The notes beneath the pieces were generated by a model. That model did not search any database. It saw only the letters and a program-made list of their open reading frames with translations, and was not told the origin of the DNA. Of a DNA stretch of 64,000 nt, positions 56,748 through 64,000 are shown one piece after another. The translations under genes and the position numbers were made by a program. Each line of letters begins with the position of its first letter. Within the stretch, counting starts at the first letter, position 1. The stretch lies in the NCBI RefSeq assembly GCF_003326755.1, contig NZ_JPWH01000001.1, forward strand, positions 428,227-492,226. Reading direction: 5' to 3'. The DNA is from Thalassospira profundimaris (GTDB lineage: Bacteria; Pseudomonadota; Alphaproteobacteria; Rhodospirillales; Thalassospiraceae).

Positions 56748-56822
56748 GCGGGCGTAGCTCAGGGGTAGAGCATAACCTTGCCAAGGTTAGGGTCGTGAGT
56801 TCGAATCTCATCGCCCGCTCCA
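56748..56822 (+). tRNA. tRNA-Gly (GCC), copy 3
   Basis: Identical to copies 1 and 2, 107 bp after copy 2. Confidence 0.97.
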
Positions 56823-57229
56823 TAATGAAAGTTGTCAAAGGCCGTCCTGATGGGCGGCCTTTTTGATTTTGCATCATGCGGGACCGAGGGCTGGCCGGTC
56901 CCTGGCGCATGCAGGCACCTCTGCCGTTTAATTTCCCTCATTTCGTGTATGGACTTCACTGCAACAACTAACGCATGTTTGGTTTTGTTGCGTGTGGTCT
57001 GAAAGCGTGGGCATCACGCATGCAACAAAAGACGTTTGTTGTGATGTCGACATGTTTCAGGTGCCGTAACGGTTTTGCGGGAGGTTCCGTTCTTCGGGTA
57101 TTTGCTCAAACTTATCCTATTGTATAGTTATTTTGATGTGATAAATTCTTTTATCGGTCCGCTTCGCCGGACGTGCCAATTTTTGTGTCCCGCTAGCCAA
57201 GGAATCCTGCCATTTCCAGCCGACATTTT
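56823..57229. other. Gap between tRNA array and GGDEF-EAL gene, with inverted repeats
   Basis: About 400 bp. After the tRNA terminator there are two inverted repeats of GCAACAA-type half-sites (56961-56991 and 57022-57041). The inner arms TTTTGTTGC (56983) and GCAACAAAA (57022) are themselves complementary, so a large stem can form. A loose TTGCTC-17 bp-TAGTTA at about 57100 could be the promoter of the next gene. Confidence 0.5.
56837..56866 (+). terminator. Terminator after tRNA-Gly array
   Basis: AAGGCCGTCC pairs with GGGCGGCCTT (one G-T) around TGAT, followed by a T run. Confidence 0.8.
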
Positions 57230-59443
57230 TTGTTAACCCGAACGCTTCCGGTCGTCCTGCTGGTATTTCTTGTCGGAATTGCCGCCTTTTTTCTGGTTTA
57301 CTGGGCAACAAGCGAAGCTGACCGGGTAACAGCCGCGCGTCAGTATTATCTGCTGGAACAGTCGCAGGCCGAGACTTTGCGCGCGGTTCCCCATCAACAG
57401 GAAAGCACGACGGTCTGGGATGATGCGGTCAAGGCGGCAAGAGCATGGGATACCGGTTGGCTGAACAACAATCTGGGGACCTGGATGCACGAATATTACG
57501 GGTATTCTGATCTGTATGTTCTTGATCCCCGCAATATTCCGGTTCTTGTTTACCGCGAAAAAACCGGCCTTGAATCGCAGATGAACCCTGATATCCAAGC
57601 TCTTCTTGCGCCGATGATAGAGCGCCTGCGCACGCGATTGCGCGCAGGCGAACAGCCAAAAGACCCGCAATTCAAAACCCTGGGCGAAACGGCAGTGGCA
57701 CTGGTTGACGGATCCCCGTCTGTCATCAGTGTGAAACCCATCGTGCCGGAGACGAACCGCTTTTCCCAAAGTGCGGGCAATGAATATCTTCATGTTGCGG
57801 TTTTGCGCCTCAATGAACCGCGTTATTTGCAGGGGCTGGAGCGCAAATATCTGTTTGATCATTTGCGGTTTTCATACGAGCAGGACGCAACCGGATCGGA
57901 AAGTGCCTATGCGCTGATCAGCAGCAGCGGCAAAAATATCGGTTATTTCATCTGGCAGCCTTACAAGCCCGGTTCGACGGTTCTGGCCTATATCTCGCCC
58001 ATGCTGGTTGTGCTGTGTGTGGGGCTGGTGATGATTGTGTTCACCTTCATGACATTGATGAACCGTCGGGAAAGCACCCAGAGCGCGACCGAGGCAAAAA
58101 TGCGCCATATCGTGTTGCATGATTCGCTGACCGGGCTTCCCAATCGTCTCCAGTTCAATCAGCGTGTCGATGCTGAACTGGCGCAACTTGATCCGGCCGG
58201 GGAATCCCGTCTGGCCCTGCTGTTTCTTGATCTCAACGGATTTAAACAGATTAACGACTCCTACGGGCATGCGCTAGGCGACAAGCTGATTTATGAATTT
58301 GGTCGCCGTCTGATATCGCTTGCGCGCCCGCGGGATGCTGTTGCCCGCGTTGGCAGCGACGAATTTACCCTGATGTTAAGCGGTATTGGCAGCCATGAAG
58401 ATGTTGAAAGGATGTGCCGTCGCCTGATCGAGCTGGCGCGGATGCCCTATAATATCGAAGGAAAGCAGCTTTTTATCGGTCTTAGCGTCGGTTACGCTTT
58501 TGCGCCCGATCATGGTCGCGATCGTGATGAATTGCTGCGTAAGGCCGATGTGGCGCTGTATCATGCCAAAATGAATGGCCGCAACGATTTTGCCGGTTTC
58601 GATGTTGAGATGGATGTGCTGTTGCGCAATCGTCGCCGGGTCGAGACGGATCTGCGCGAAGCCCTGGCCTCTCAAGGTCAGTTTCAGGTTTATTATCAGC
58701 CGGTTTATCGTGCCGCCGATGGCAGCCTGATTGGTTTTGAGGCTCTTTTGCGCTGGCATCACCCGGCCCGCGGCTGGATTTCGCCGGAATTTTTTATCCC
58801 CGTGGCCGAAGAAACCGGGCTGATTGGTGATTTGGGCCAGTTTGTTTTGCAAACAGCCTGCGAAACAGCGGCGCAATGGGGCGCGCAGTCGATTGCGGTT
58901 AACGTGTCCGCCATCGAATTGCAGGACGGCGATTACGTTAGCAAACTGGCTGCCATTTTGGCCAAAACCGGGCTTCCGCCGGCCCGTTTGGAACTTGAAG
59001 TAACGGAAACAGCCGTTATTACCGAAGGAAATTGCCAAAATAACCTGAAAGCCCTGCGTCAAATGGGAATCCGGCTGGCGCTGGATGATTTTGGAACGGG
59101 CTTTTCATCTTTGGGGCGCTTGAACCAGATTGACGTGGATCGCATCAAAATTGACAAAATCTTCGTCCGTGGTGTTGACCGGTCCGATAGCGATAAGGCA
59201 ATGGTGCGTGCCATTGTTGATCTGGCACGGGCCACCAACCTTTCGACCATTGCCGAAGGGGTTGAAAACGCAAGCCAGGTTGCATTTTTGCGCTCGATTG
59301 GCTGTGACAGTTTTCAGGGATATTATTATTCTCCGGCAGTTCCCGCCGATCAGGTTCCGGGCCTGCTAAGTGCGGCCCGTCACCCTGTTATTGCCGGTTC
59401 ATCGGGGGCGGCAACAGCCCATGATGGCGAATTGCATGAATAA
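57230..59443 (+). CDS. CHASE4-GGDEF-EAL protein (c-di-GMP turnover)
   Basis: 737 residues counted from a TTG at 57230; an ATT at 57212, 8 bases after AAGGA, is an alternative, and no ATG lies nearby. A transmembrane helix (about 5-25), a periplasmic CHASE4-like sensor (to about 250, TTVWDDAVKAA) and a second helix (about 252-276) precede GGDEF (about 295-450) and EAL (about 480-720). The GGDEF signature is GSDEF (375-379), a change at its second position. EAL has intact GFEALLRW and LDDFGTGFSSLGRL. It is thus likely a phosphodiesterase, with uncertain cyclase activity. Confidence 0.9.
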   Translation: MLTRTLPVVLLVFLVGIAAFFLVYWATSEADRVTAARQYYLLEQSQAETLRAVPHQQESTTVWDDAVKAARAWDTGWLNNNLGTWMHEYYGYSDLYVLDPRNIPVLVYREKTGLESQMNPDIQALLAPMIERLRTRLRAGEQPKDPQFKTLGETAVALVDGSPSVISVKPIVPETNRFSQSAGNEYLHVAVLRLNEPRYLQGLERKYLFDHLRFSYEQDATGSESAYALISSSGKNIGYFIWQPYKPGSTVLAYISPMLVVLCVGLVMIVFTFMTLMNRRESTQSATEAKMRHIVLHDSLTGLPNRLQFNQRVDAELAQLDPAGESRLALLFLDLNGFKQINDSYGHALGDKLIYEFGRRLISLARPRDAVARVGSDEFTLMLSGIGSHEDVERMCRRLIELARMPYNIEGKQLFIGLSVGYAFAPDHGRDRDELLRKADVALYHAKMNGRNDFAGFDVEMDVLLRNRRRVETDLREALASQGQFQVYYQPVYRAADGSLIGFEALLRWHHPARGWISPEFFIPVAEETGLIGDLGQFVLQTACETAAQWGAQSIAVNVSAIELQDGDYVSKLAAILAKTGLPPARLELEVTETAVITEGNCQNNLKALRQMGIRLALDDFGTGFSSLGRLNQIDVDRIKIDKIFVRGVDRSDSDKAMVRAIVDLARATNLSTIAEGVENASQVAFLRSIGCDSFQGYYYSPAVPADQVPGLLSAARHPVIAGSSGAATAHDGELHE

Positions 59444-59481
59444 AACCGGTTGGCATTTGGGCCAGGTCGGATCCGGGATAT

Positions 59482-59520
59482 AAAAACACCAGCAGCCACG
59501 ATTGTGCTGCTGGTGTTTTT
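59482..59520. terminator. Terminator between GGDEF-EAL gene and fabI
   Basis: AAAAACACCAGCAGC pairs with GCTGCTGGTGTTTTT around a short loop, with A and T runs suited to both converging genes. Confidence 0.85.
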
Positions 59521-59556
59521 TGGGCGCATTTTGGGCGTTTGGGCGGGCAGGGCGAT

Positions 59557-60315
59557 TTAGCCCATGATATGATAGCCGCCATCAATATGAACGACATCGC
59601 CGGTAATGGCACGCGAACGCTCGCTGGCAAGAAAAGAGGCCAGATCCCCGATTTCATCAATCGTGACAAGACGATGTTCCGGCGCGCGTGTTTTTGCCTG
59701 GGTCATCAGATTGTCAAATTCGGCAATGCCGGAGGCTGCACGGGTCAAAAGCGGACCGGGCGAAATGGCATGGACGCGAATGTCCTTTGGCCCAAGTTCG
59801 GCCGCCATATAGCGGGTTGCCGATTCCAGGGCGGCCTTGACCGGACCCATAATGCCATAATGGTCGATCACCCGTTCCGATCCCATATAGCTGACGGTCA
59901 GAAGCGCGCCCCCGTCCCGCATGAGGGGTTCGGCGCGTTTTGCCATGCGCTGGAAGGAATGGCAGGAAATATCCATTGCCGTTAAAAAACCGTCGCGTGA
60001 ACAGTCAATGACCCGGCCATGCAGGTCATCGGCGGGGGCAAAGGCAATGCAATGAAGGACAAAATCCAGTTTGCCCCATTTTTCTTCGATCTCGTCAAAC
60101 AGGGCATCGGCCTGGGAGTCGTCGCATACGTCAAGCGGGGCAATGATTGATGCCCCTACTTCTTCGGCCAGCGGGCGCACATATTTTTCAGCTTTCTGGT
60201 TCAAATATGTGATGGCCAGGTCCGCGCCATCGCGCTGAAAGGCCCTGGCACAGCCATAGGCAATCGATTTGTCGTTGGCGATCCCGATCACCAGTCCCTT
60301 TTTTCCAGCCAGCAT
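59557..60315 (-). CDS. fabI: Enoyl-[acyl-carrier-protein] reductase [NADH] FabI
   Basis: 252 residues from the ATG at 60315, which has AAAGGGA upstream. It reduces the enoyl-ACP double bond in fatty-acid elongation. FabI-type Rossmann start GLVIGIANDKSIAYGCARA, catalytic Tyr143 and Tyr153 with Lys160 in SYMGSERVIDHYGIMGPVK, and the C-terminal ITGDVVHIDGGYHIMG are all present. This is the triclosan-target form. It is divergent from gdh. Confidence 0.95.
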   Translation of the reverse strand: MLAGKKGLVIGIANDKSIAYGCARAFQRDGADLAITYLNQKAEKYVRPLAEEVGASIIAPLDVCDDSQADALFDEIEEKWGKLDFVLHCIAFAPADDLHGRVIDCSRDGFLTAMDISCHSFQRMAKRAEPLMRDGGALLTVSYMGSERVIDHYGIMGPVKAALESATRYMAAELGPKDIRVHAISPGPLLTRAASGIAEFDNLMTQAKTRAPEHRLVTIDEIGDLASFLASERSRAITGDVVHIDGGYHIMG

Positions 60316-60688
60316 CTTGGTCCCTTTCAATGCAGTTTGCGCTGCGGTTGCGAAATTTTCTAAAAACAATGTGCCATATTAAAGCCTAAACTGGTTTGCG
60401 ATGCAGCAAACGGCAAATTTAAATAATTTTTTTGTCATGCCCATGCGTTTGCGACATGGCGGAACTGTTTGAAAAATCGATTTTTTTGTATTCAGGGCAT
60501 AGTTTTCGGGCACCTGATGGGCTATGTGTAAACCTGGATGAAGGCGGCGTTTTCGTGTGTTGTTCTTTCCCACTTTGGTGCCGCCGGAGTCCCAATGCAA
60601 AAGCGATAATCCGAGGTGTTTGGTAACGGTCGCAAAGACCGGTACAGCCAGTTCTGGCAAACAGGACTGACAAAAAGGGAAATACGAC
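60316..60688. other. Divergent region fabI / NAD-glutamate dehydrogenase
   Basis: 373 bp. It has an AT-rich tract and the short palindrome AAAAATCGATTTTT (about 60472-60485). A 64-residue reading here has no supporting features. No promoter could be called for either gene. Confidence 0.45.
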
Positions 60689-63600
60689 ATGAAAGCCCGA
60701 ACCGACGACCCGAAACGGGAAGTCATTGACAAAGTTGTCGAGCAAGTTCACCTGCGACTGACAGGCGATGTGGCGAAGAATGCGGAAGCATTCGTTCGCC
60801 TTTTTTATAAGAATGTTCCGCCCGATGATATGGCCGGACGTTCGATTGACACGCTCTATGGCGCTGCCCTGACGCTTTTTAAATTTGCCCAGAAACGTCC
60901 GGGGGACAAGGCCGCCAAAATCCGGGTTTACAACCCCGATCTCGAGGAACATGGCTGGAAATCCGACCATACCGTCATCGAGATCATTAATACCGATATG
61001 CCGTTTCTGGTCGATTCGGTCACATCCGCGCTGAACGAATTTGATGCCACCGTGCATTTGGTGATCCATCCGATCGTGCGTATCGCGCGGGACGACAATA
61101 ACGTTTTGCAGTCTGTCAGCAGTGTTGACGAGTCCGATGCGCCGCGCGAATCGGTGATGCACGTTGAAATCGATGAACAGACAGATAAAACCACCCTTCA
61201 GGCCATCCATGACCGGCTTGATGATGTCCTGACCGACGTCGCCCTGGCGGTGCAGGACTGGCAGCCAATGATGTCGCGGGTAAAGGAAGTCCTTTCCCAG
61301 ATTGAACAGGCGCCCGAAGGCATTTCGGAAGAGGCGGTCCAGGAAACCCGCGACTTTCTGGAATGGCTTTATGATGACCATTTCACCCTGTTGGGCTATC
61401 GCGAATATAAATTCAGCGGTGAAGGCAAAAAGGCCAAGGTGGATGTCAATACGGACAGCCAGTTGGGTATTTTGCGCCGTGAAGGCACCCATATTTTTGA
61501 TGAACTGCGCCAGTTGGGCAAACTTTCGCCCGAGGTCCAGGATTTTGTCACCAAGCCCAACCTTTTGCTGGTAACAAAGGCCAACAAACAATCCACCGTT
61601 CACCGGGCGGTGCATCTTGATACGGTGGTGGTCAAACAGTTTGACGAAACCGGCAAGGTGATTGGCCAGCACCTGTTTGTCGGGTTGTTTACCTCGGTTG
61701 CCTACAACCTGAGTCCCAAGCTGATTCCGCTGTTGCGCATGAAGCTTGATGAAACCGTCAAACGGGCCGGTTTCCCGCCCAACAGCCACGATGGCAAGGC
61801 GTTGGTCAATATTCTGGAAACCTTCCCGCGGGACGAACTGTTCCAGATCGAACTGGATGACCTTTACCATATCTGCATGGGCATTCTGCATTTGCAGGAA
61901 CGCCAGCGCATTGCCCTGTTTGTGCGCCGTGATGCCTTTGAACGGTTTGTCTCCTGCCAGATTTTCTGCCCGCGCGACCGCTTTACCACCAAATTGCGGA
62001 TGAATTTCCAGCGGGTCATCGAAGAGGCCTTTAACGGCAAGGTTTCCGCCCATTACACCCAGATCGGCGATTCACCGCTGGCACGCTTGCATGTGCTGGT
62101 CAAAACCACGCCGGGTGAATTGCCCGAATATGATGTTCCAGACATTGAAAAACGCCTGGTTGAAGCCGCACGGGACTGGAACGATACCATGCGCCAGGTT
62201 CTGGTGCGCGAAATGGGCGAAGAAAAGGGCCTGACCCTTTATCGCCGGTATGGTGAGTCCTTTGCGACCGATTACCAGGACCGTTTTTCGGTGGATACGG
62301 CGGTTCTGGATATCGAACGGTTTGAAGAGGTGCTGAAATCGAACGATTTGCGGGTCAACCTGTATCGTCCGATTGAGGCGGCCGAAAACGAACTGCGCTT
62401 TAAAATCTATAACCCCGCCGCCCCGGTGCCGCTGTCCGATGTGTTGCCGATGCTGGAAAATATGGGGTTGAAGGTGATCACGGAAAACCCGTTTGCGGTA
62501 ACGCCGCGTGACGGGTCGGTGGGTGTTCGCATTCACGATTTTGGCGTCATCGTTGATGGCGAGTTCGTGCTGCATGAAGTGCGCAACAAGTTCCAGGAAC
62601 TGTTTGTCCGCATGTGGCATGGCGAAGTTGAAAACGATGCCTTTAACCGTCTGGTGCTGCTGGGCGGGCTGGACTGGCGTGAAGTCGTTGTCTTGCGCAC
62701 CTATGCCCGTTATATGCGCCAGACAGGTTCGGCCTTCTCGCAGGATTATCTGGCAAAAACACTGGCGAATAATGCTGCCCTGGCAACGTCGCTGGTGGAA
62801 TTGTTCATTGCCCGCTTTGACCCGGACCGTGACAATGGCGTGGAGGCGGAAATCGCCGCGATCGAGCGCGATATTCTCGCCCGCCTTGATGATGTGATGA
62901 ACCCGGATGAAGACCGTATTTTGCGGGCTTTCCTTAATCTGGTTCAGTCCAGCCTTCGCACCAACTATTTCCAGGTGGGCGAAGATGGCAATCCCAAGCC
63001 GTATCTGTCGATCAAGTTCAATTCGGCCGAGGTTGAAGATTTGCCTCTGCCGCGCCCGTGGCGGGAAGTGTTTGTTTATTCTCCGCGTGTCGAAGCCGTG
63101 CATTTGCGCGGTGGACCGGTGGCGCGTGGCGGTATTCGCTGGTCGGACCGTCAGGAAGATTTCCGCACGGAAATTCTTGGCCTGGTCAAGGCGCAGATGG
63201 TCAAGAATGCGGTGATCGTGCCGGTGGGGTCCAAGGGCGGCTTTGTTGTTAAACGCCCGCCGGTGGATGGCACGCGCGAGGCCTTTTTGGAAGAAGGCAT
63301 CGAATGCTACAAAACCCTGATGCGCGGCCTGCTCGACATCACCGACAATATCGTTGCCGGTAATGTGGTCGCACCGGAACGGGTCCGTCGTCTTGATGAC
63401 GACGACCCCTATCTGGTGGTTGCCGCCGACAAGGGCACAGCAACCTTTTCGGACATCGCCAATGGTGTGGCCCGTGATTATGGCTTCTGGCTGGATGATG
63501 CCTTTGCCTCGGGCGGATCGCAGGGCTATGACCACAAAAAAATGGGTATCACGGCCCGTGGTGCCTGGGAGTCGGTCAAACGGCATTTCCGCGAAATCGG

Positions 63601-64000
63601 CAAGGACATCCAGAAGGAATCCTTCACCGTTGTTGGTGTTGGCGATATGTCTGGCGACGTTTTTGGCAATGGCATGTTGCTGTCCGAACAGATCCGTCTG
63701 ATCGCGGCCTTTAACCATATGCACATTTTTGTCGATCCCGACCCGGACTCGGCCACCAGCTTTGCCGAACGCAAACGCCTGTTTGACATGCCGCGTTCAA
63801 CCTGGGCCGATTATAATGAAAAGCTGCTCTCCAAGGGCGGCGGAATTTTTGATCGTCGCGCCAAAAGCCTGGACCCGTCCCCCGAAGTCCGCAAGGTGCT
63901 TGGTCTTGGCAGTGACAAGATCACACCGGCTGACATGATGAAGGCCATCCTGAAAGCAAAGGTCGAACTGCTGTGGTTTGGCGGTATCGGCACTTACATC
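60689..64000 (+). CDS. gdhB: NAD-specific glutamate dehydrogenase, large (~180 kDa) type (partial)
   Basis: The first 1104 codons; the gene runs off the window end (family length is about 1600). ATG at 60689 with AAGGGA upstream, MKARTDDPKREVID. The N-terminal ~700 residues are ACT-like regulatory regions. The catalytic core includes GPVARGGIRWSDRQEDFRTE (from about residue 808), VKNAVIVPVGSKGGF and then NAD-binding VVGVGDMSGDVFGNGMLLSE. It oxidises glutamate to 2-oxoglutarate and ammonia, mainly for amino-acid catabolism. It is allosteric in known members. Codon-shadow reading frames lie on the opposite strand along the whole gene. Confidence 0.95.
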   Translation, partial: MKARTDDPKREVIDKVVEQVHLRLTGDVAKNAEAFVRLFYKNVPPDDMAGRSIDTLYGAALTLFKFAQKRPGDKAAKIRVYNPDLEEHGWKSDHTVIEIINTDMPFLVDSVTSALNEFDATVHLVIHPIVRIARDDNNVLQSVSSVDESDAPRESVMHVEIDEQTDKTTLQAIHDRLDDVLTDVALAVQDWQPMMSRVKEVLSQIEQAPEGISEEAVQETRDFLEWLYDDHFTLLGYREYKFSGEGKKAKVDVNTDSQLGILRREGTHIFDELRQLGKLSPEVQDFVTKPNLLLVTKANKQSTVHRAVHLDTVVVKQFDETGKVIGQHLFVGLFTSVAYNLSPKLIPLLRMKLDETVKRAGFPPNSHDGKALVNILETFPRDELFQIELDDLYHICMGILHLQERQRIALFVRRDAFERFVSCQIFCPRDRFTTKLRMNFQRVIEEAFNGKVSAHYTQIGDSPLARLHVLVKTTPGELPEYDVPDIEKRLVEAARDWNDTMRQVLVREMGEEKGLTLYRRYGESFATDYQDRFSVDTAVLDIERFEEVLKSNDLRVNLYRPIEAAENELRFKIYNPAAPVPLSDVLPMLENMGLKVITENPFAVTPRDGSVGVRIHDFGVIVDGEFVLHEVRNKFQELFVRMWHGEVENDAFNRLVLLGGLDWREVVVLRTYARYMRQTGSAFSQDYLAKTLANNAALATSLVELFIARFDPDRDNGVEAEIAAIERDILARLDDVMNPDEDRILRAFLNLVQSSLRTNYFQVGEDGNPKPYLSIKFNSAEVEDLPLPRPWREVFVYSPRVEAVHLRGGPVARGGIRWSDRQEDFRTEILGLVKAQMVKNAVIVPVGSKGGFVVKRPPVDGTREAFLEEGIECYKTLMRGLLDITDNIVAGNVVAPERVRRLDDDDPYLVVAADKGTATFSDIANGVARDYGFWLDDAFASGGSQGYDHKKMGITARGAWESVKRHFREIGKDIQKESFTVVGVGDMSGDVFGNGMLLSEQIRLIAAFNHMHIFVDPDPDSATSFAERKRLFDMPRSTWADYNEKLLSKGGGIFDRRAKSLDPSPEVRKVLGLGSDKITPADMMKAILKAKVELLWFGGIGTYI

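Larger units (their letters stand above)
56534..56822 (+). repeat. Tandem tRNA-Gly array, 107-bp unit
   Basis: Each unit is a 75-base tRNA and an identical 32-base spacer (about TCGGTTCTGTTAAATACCG); the third copy lacks the spacer. The units are exact copies, which indicates recent duplication or gene conversion. Confidence 0.9.

Noticed and set aside
56823-57229. Phage or island attachment site next to the tRNA-Gly array
   Set aside because: No integrase or partial tRNA repeat lies downstream. The following genes look native.
60432-60626. 64-residue plus-strand frame upstream of gdh
   Set aside because: Lies in the fabI-gdh divergent region with no ribosome binding site and no recognisable features.
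60419-63724. Two ~545-codon open reading frames opposite gdh
   Set aside because: Both are antisense to a long, clear glutamate dehydrogenase and show shadow composition.

Overview
The window reads as chromosomal DNA of an alphaproteobacterium, most likely a marine Rhodospirillales member close to Thalassospira. This rests on gene content and order: a hemC-hemD-mitofilin-hemY operon, tsaE-amgK-murU-addB-addA-trxA in one block, glnK-amtB, a Thalassospira-like giant NAD-glutamate dehydrogenase, and an AddAB rather than RecBCD repair enzyme. The species assignment is inference. Coding density is high and nearly every gene is a single-copy housekeeping or envelope gene.

Layout. 1-3851 (minus): heme operon hemC, hemD, a mitofilin/IMMP-like membrane protein and the start of hemY, which is cut by the window edge. 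4137-7363 (plus): tsaD, gpsA, a YciI protein, an EVE protein and a Rieske ferredoxin, ending in a strong terminator. 7364-7957 is AT-rich and non-coding and precedes a 1169-residue autotransporter with an internal duplication. 11581-14657: an alpha/beta hydrolase and a GT4-GT9 glycosyltransferase pair. 14842-20225: the translation block infC (apparent ATA start), a single-domain response regulator, then a separate promoter for rpmI-rplT, and pheS-pheT. 20308-23319 (minus): a sensor kinase co-transcribed with two related lipoproteins. 23617-26015: lepA and a UPF0303 protein. 26064-27443 (minus): an AT-rich two-gene cassette with a PD-(D/E)XK nuclease and an unknown partner. 27466-28494: ferredoxin-NADP reductase. 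28751-38451 (plus): tsaE, amgK, murU, addB, addA, trxA. 38496-40112: an IS1182-family element inserted in the loop of the trxA terminator. 40156-46874: dienelactone hydrolase, chemotaxis receptor, ftsK and dapC. 47127-50368 (minus): glnK, amtB and a second amtB, with a sigma-54-like promoter and an NtrC-like site. 50844-56314: a UbiH-type hydroxylase, OmpW behind an FNR/FixK-type box, a DUF971 protein, a Trm112-like protein, a LON-domain protein, a CnoX-like thioredoxin and a prolyl-tRNA deacylase-like protein. 56534-56822: three identical tRNA-Gly(GCC) genes in a 107-bp tandem array. 57230-64000: a CHASE4-GGDEF-EAL protein, fabI and the first 1104 codons of gdh.

How the genes work together. 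Most of the window serves core functions: heme synthesis, tRNA t6A modification (tsaD and tsaE), phenylalanyl-tRNA charging, peptidoglycan recycling (amgK, murU), double-strand-break repair (addAB) and nitrogen assimilation. The accessory and less explained parts are the nuclease cassette, the IS element, the autotransporter with its AT-rich upstream region, the kinase-lipoprotein operon and the response regulator lodged between infC and rpmI. No prophage, CRISPR array or plasmid origin was seen. The best candidate for something undescribed is the AT-rich nuclease cassette at 26064-27443; this is inference from composition and motifs and has not been tested by any search.
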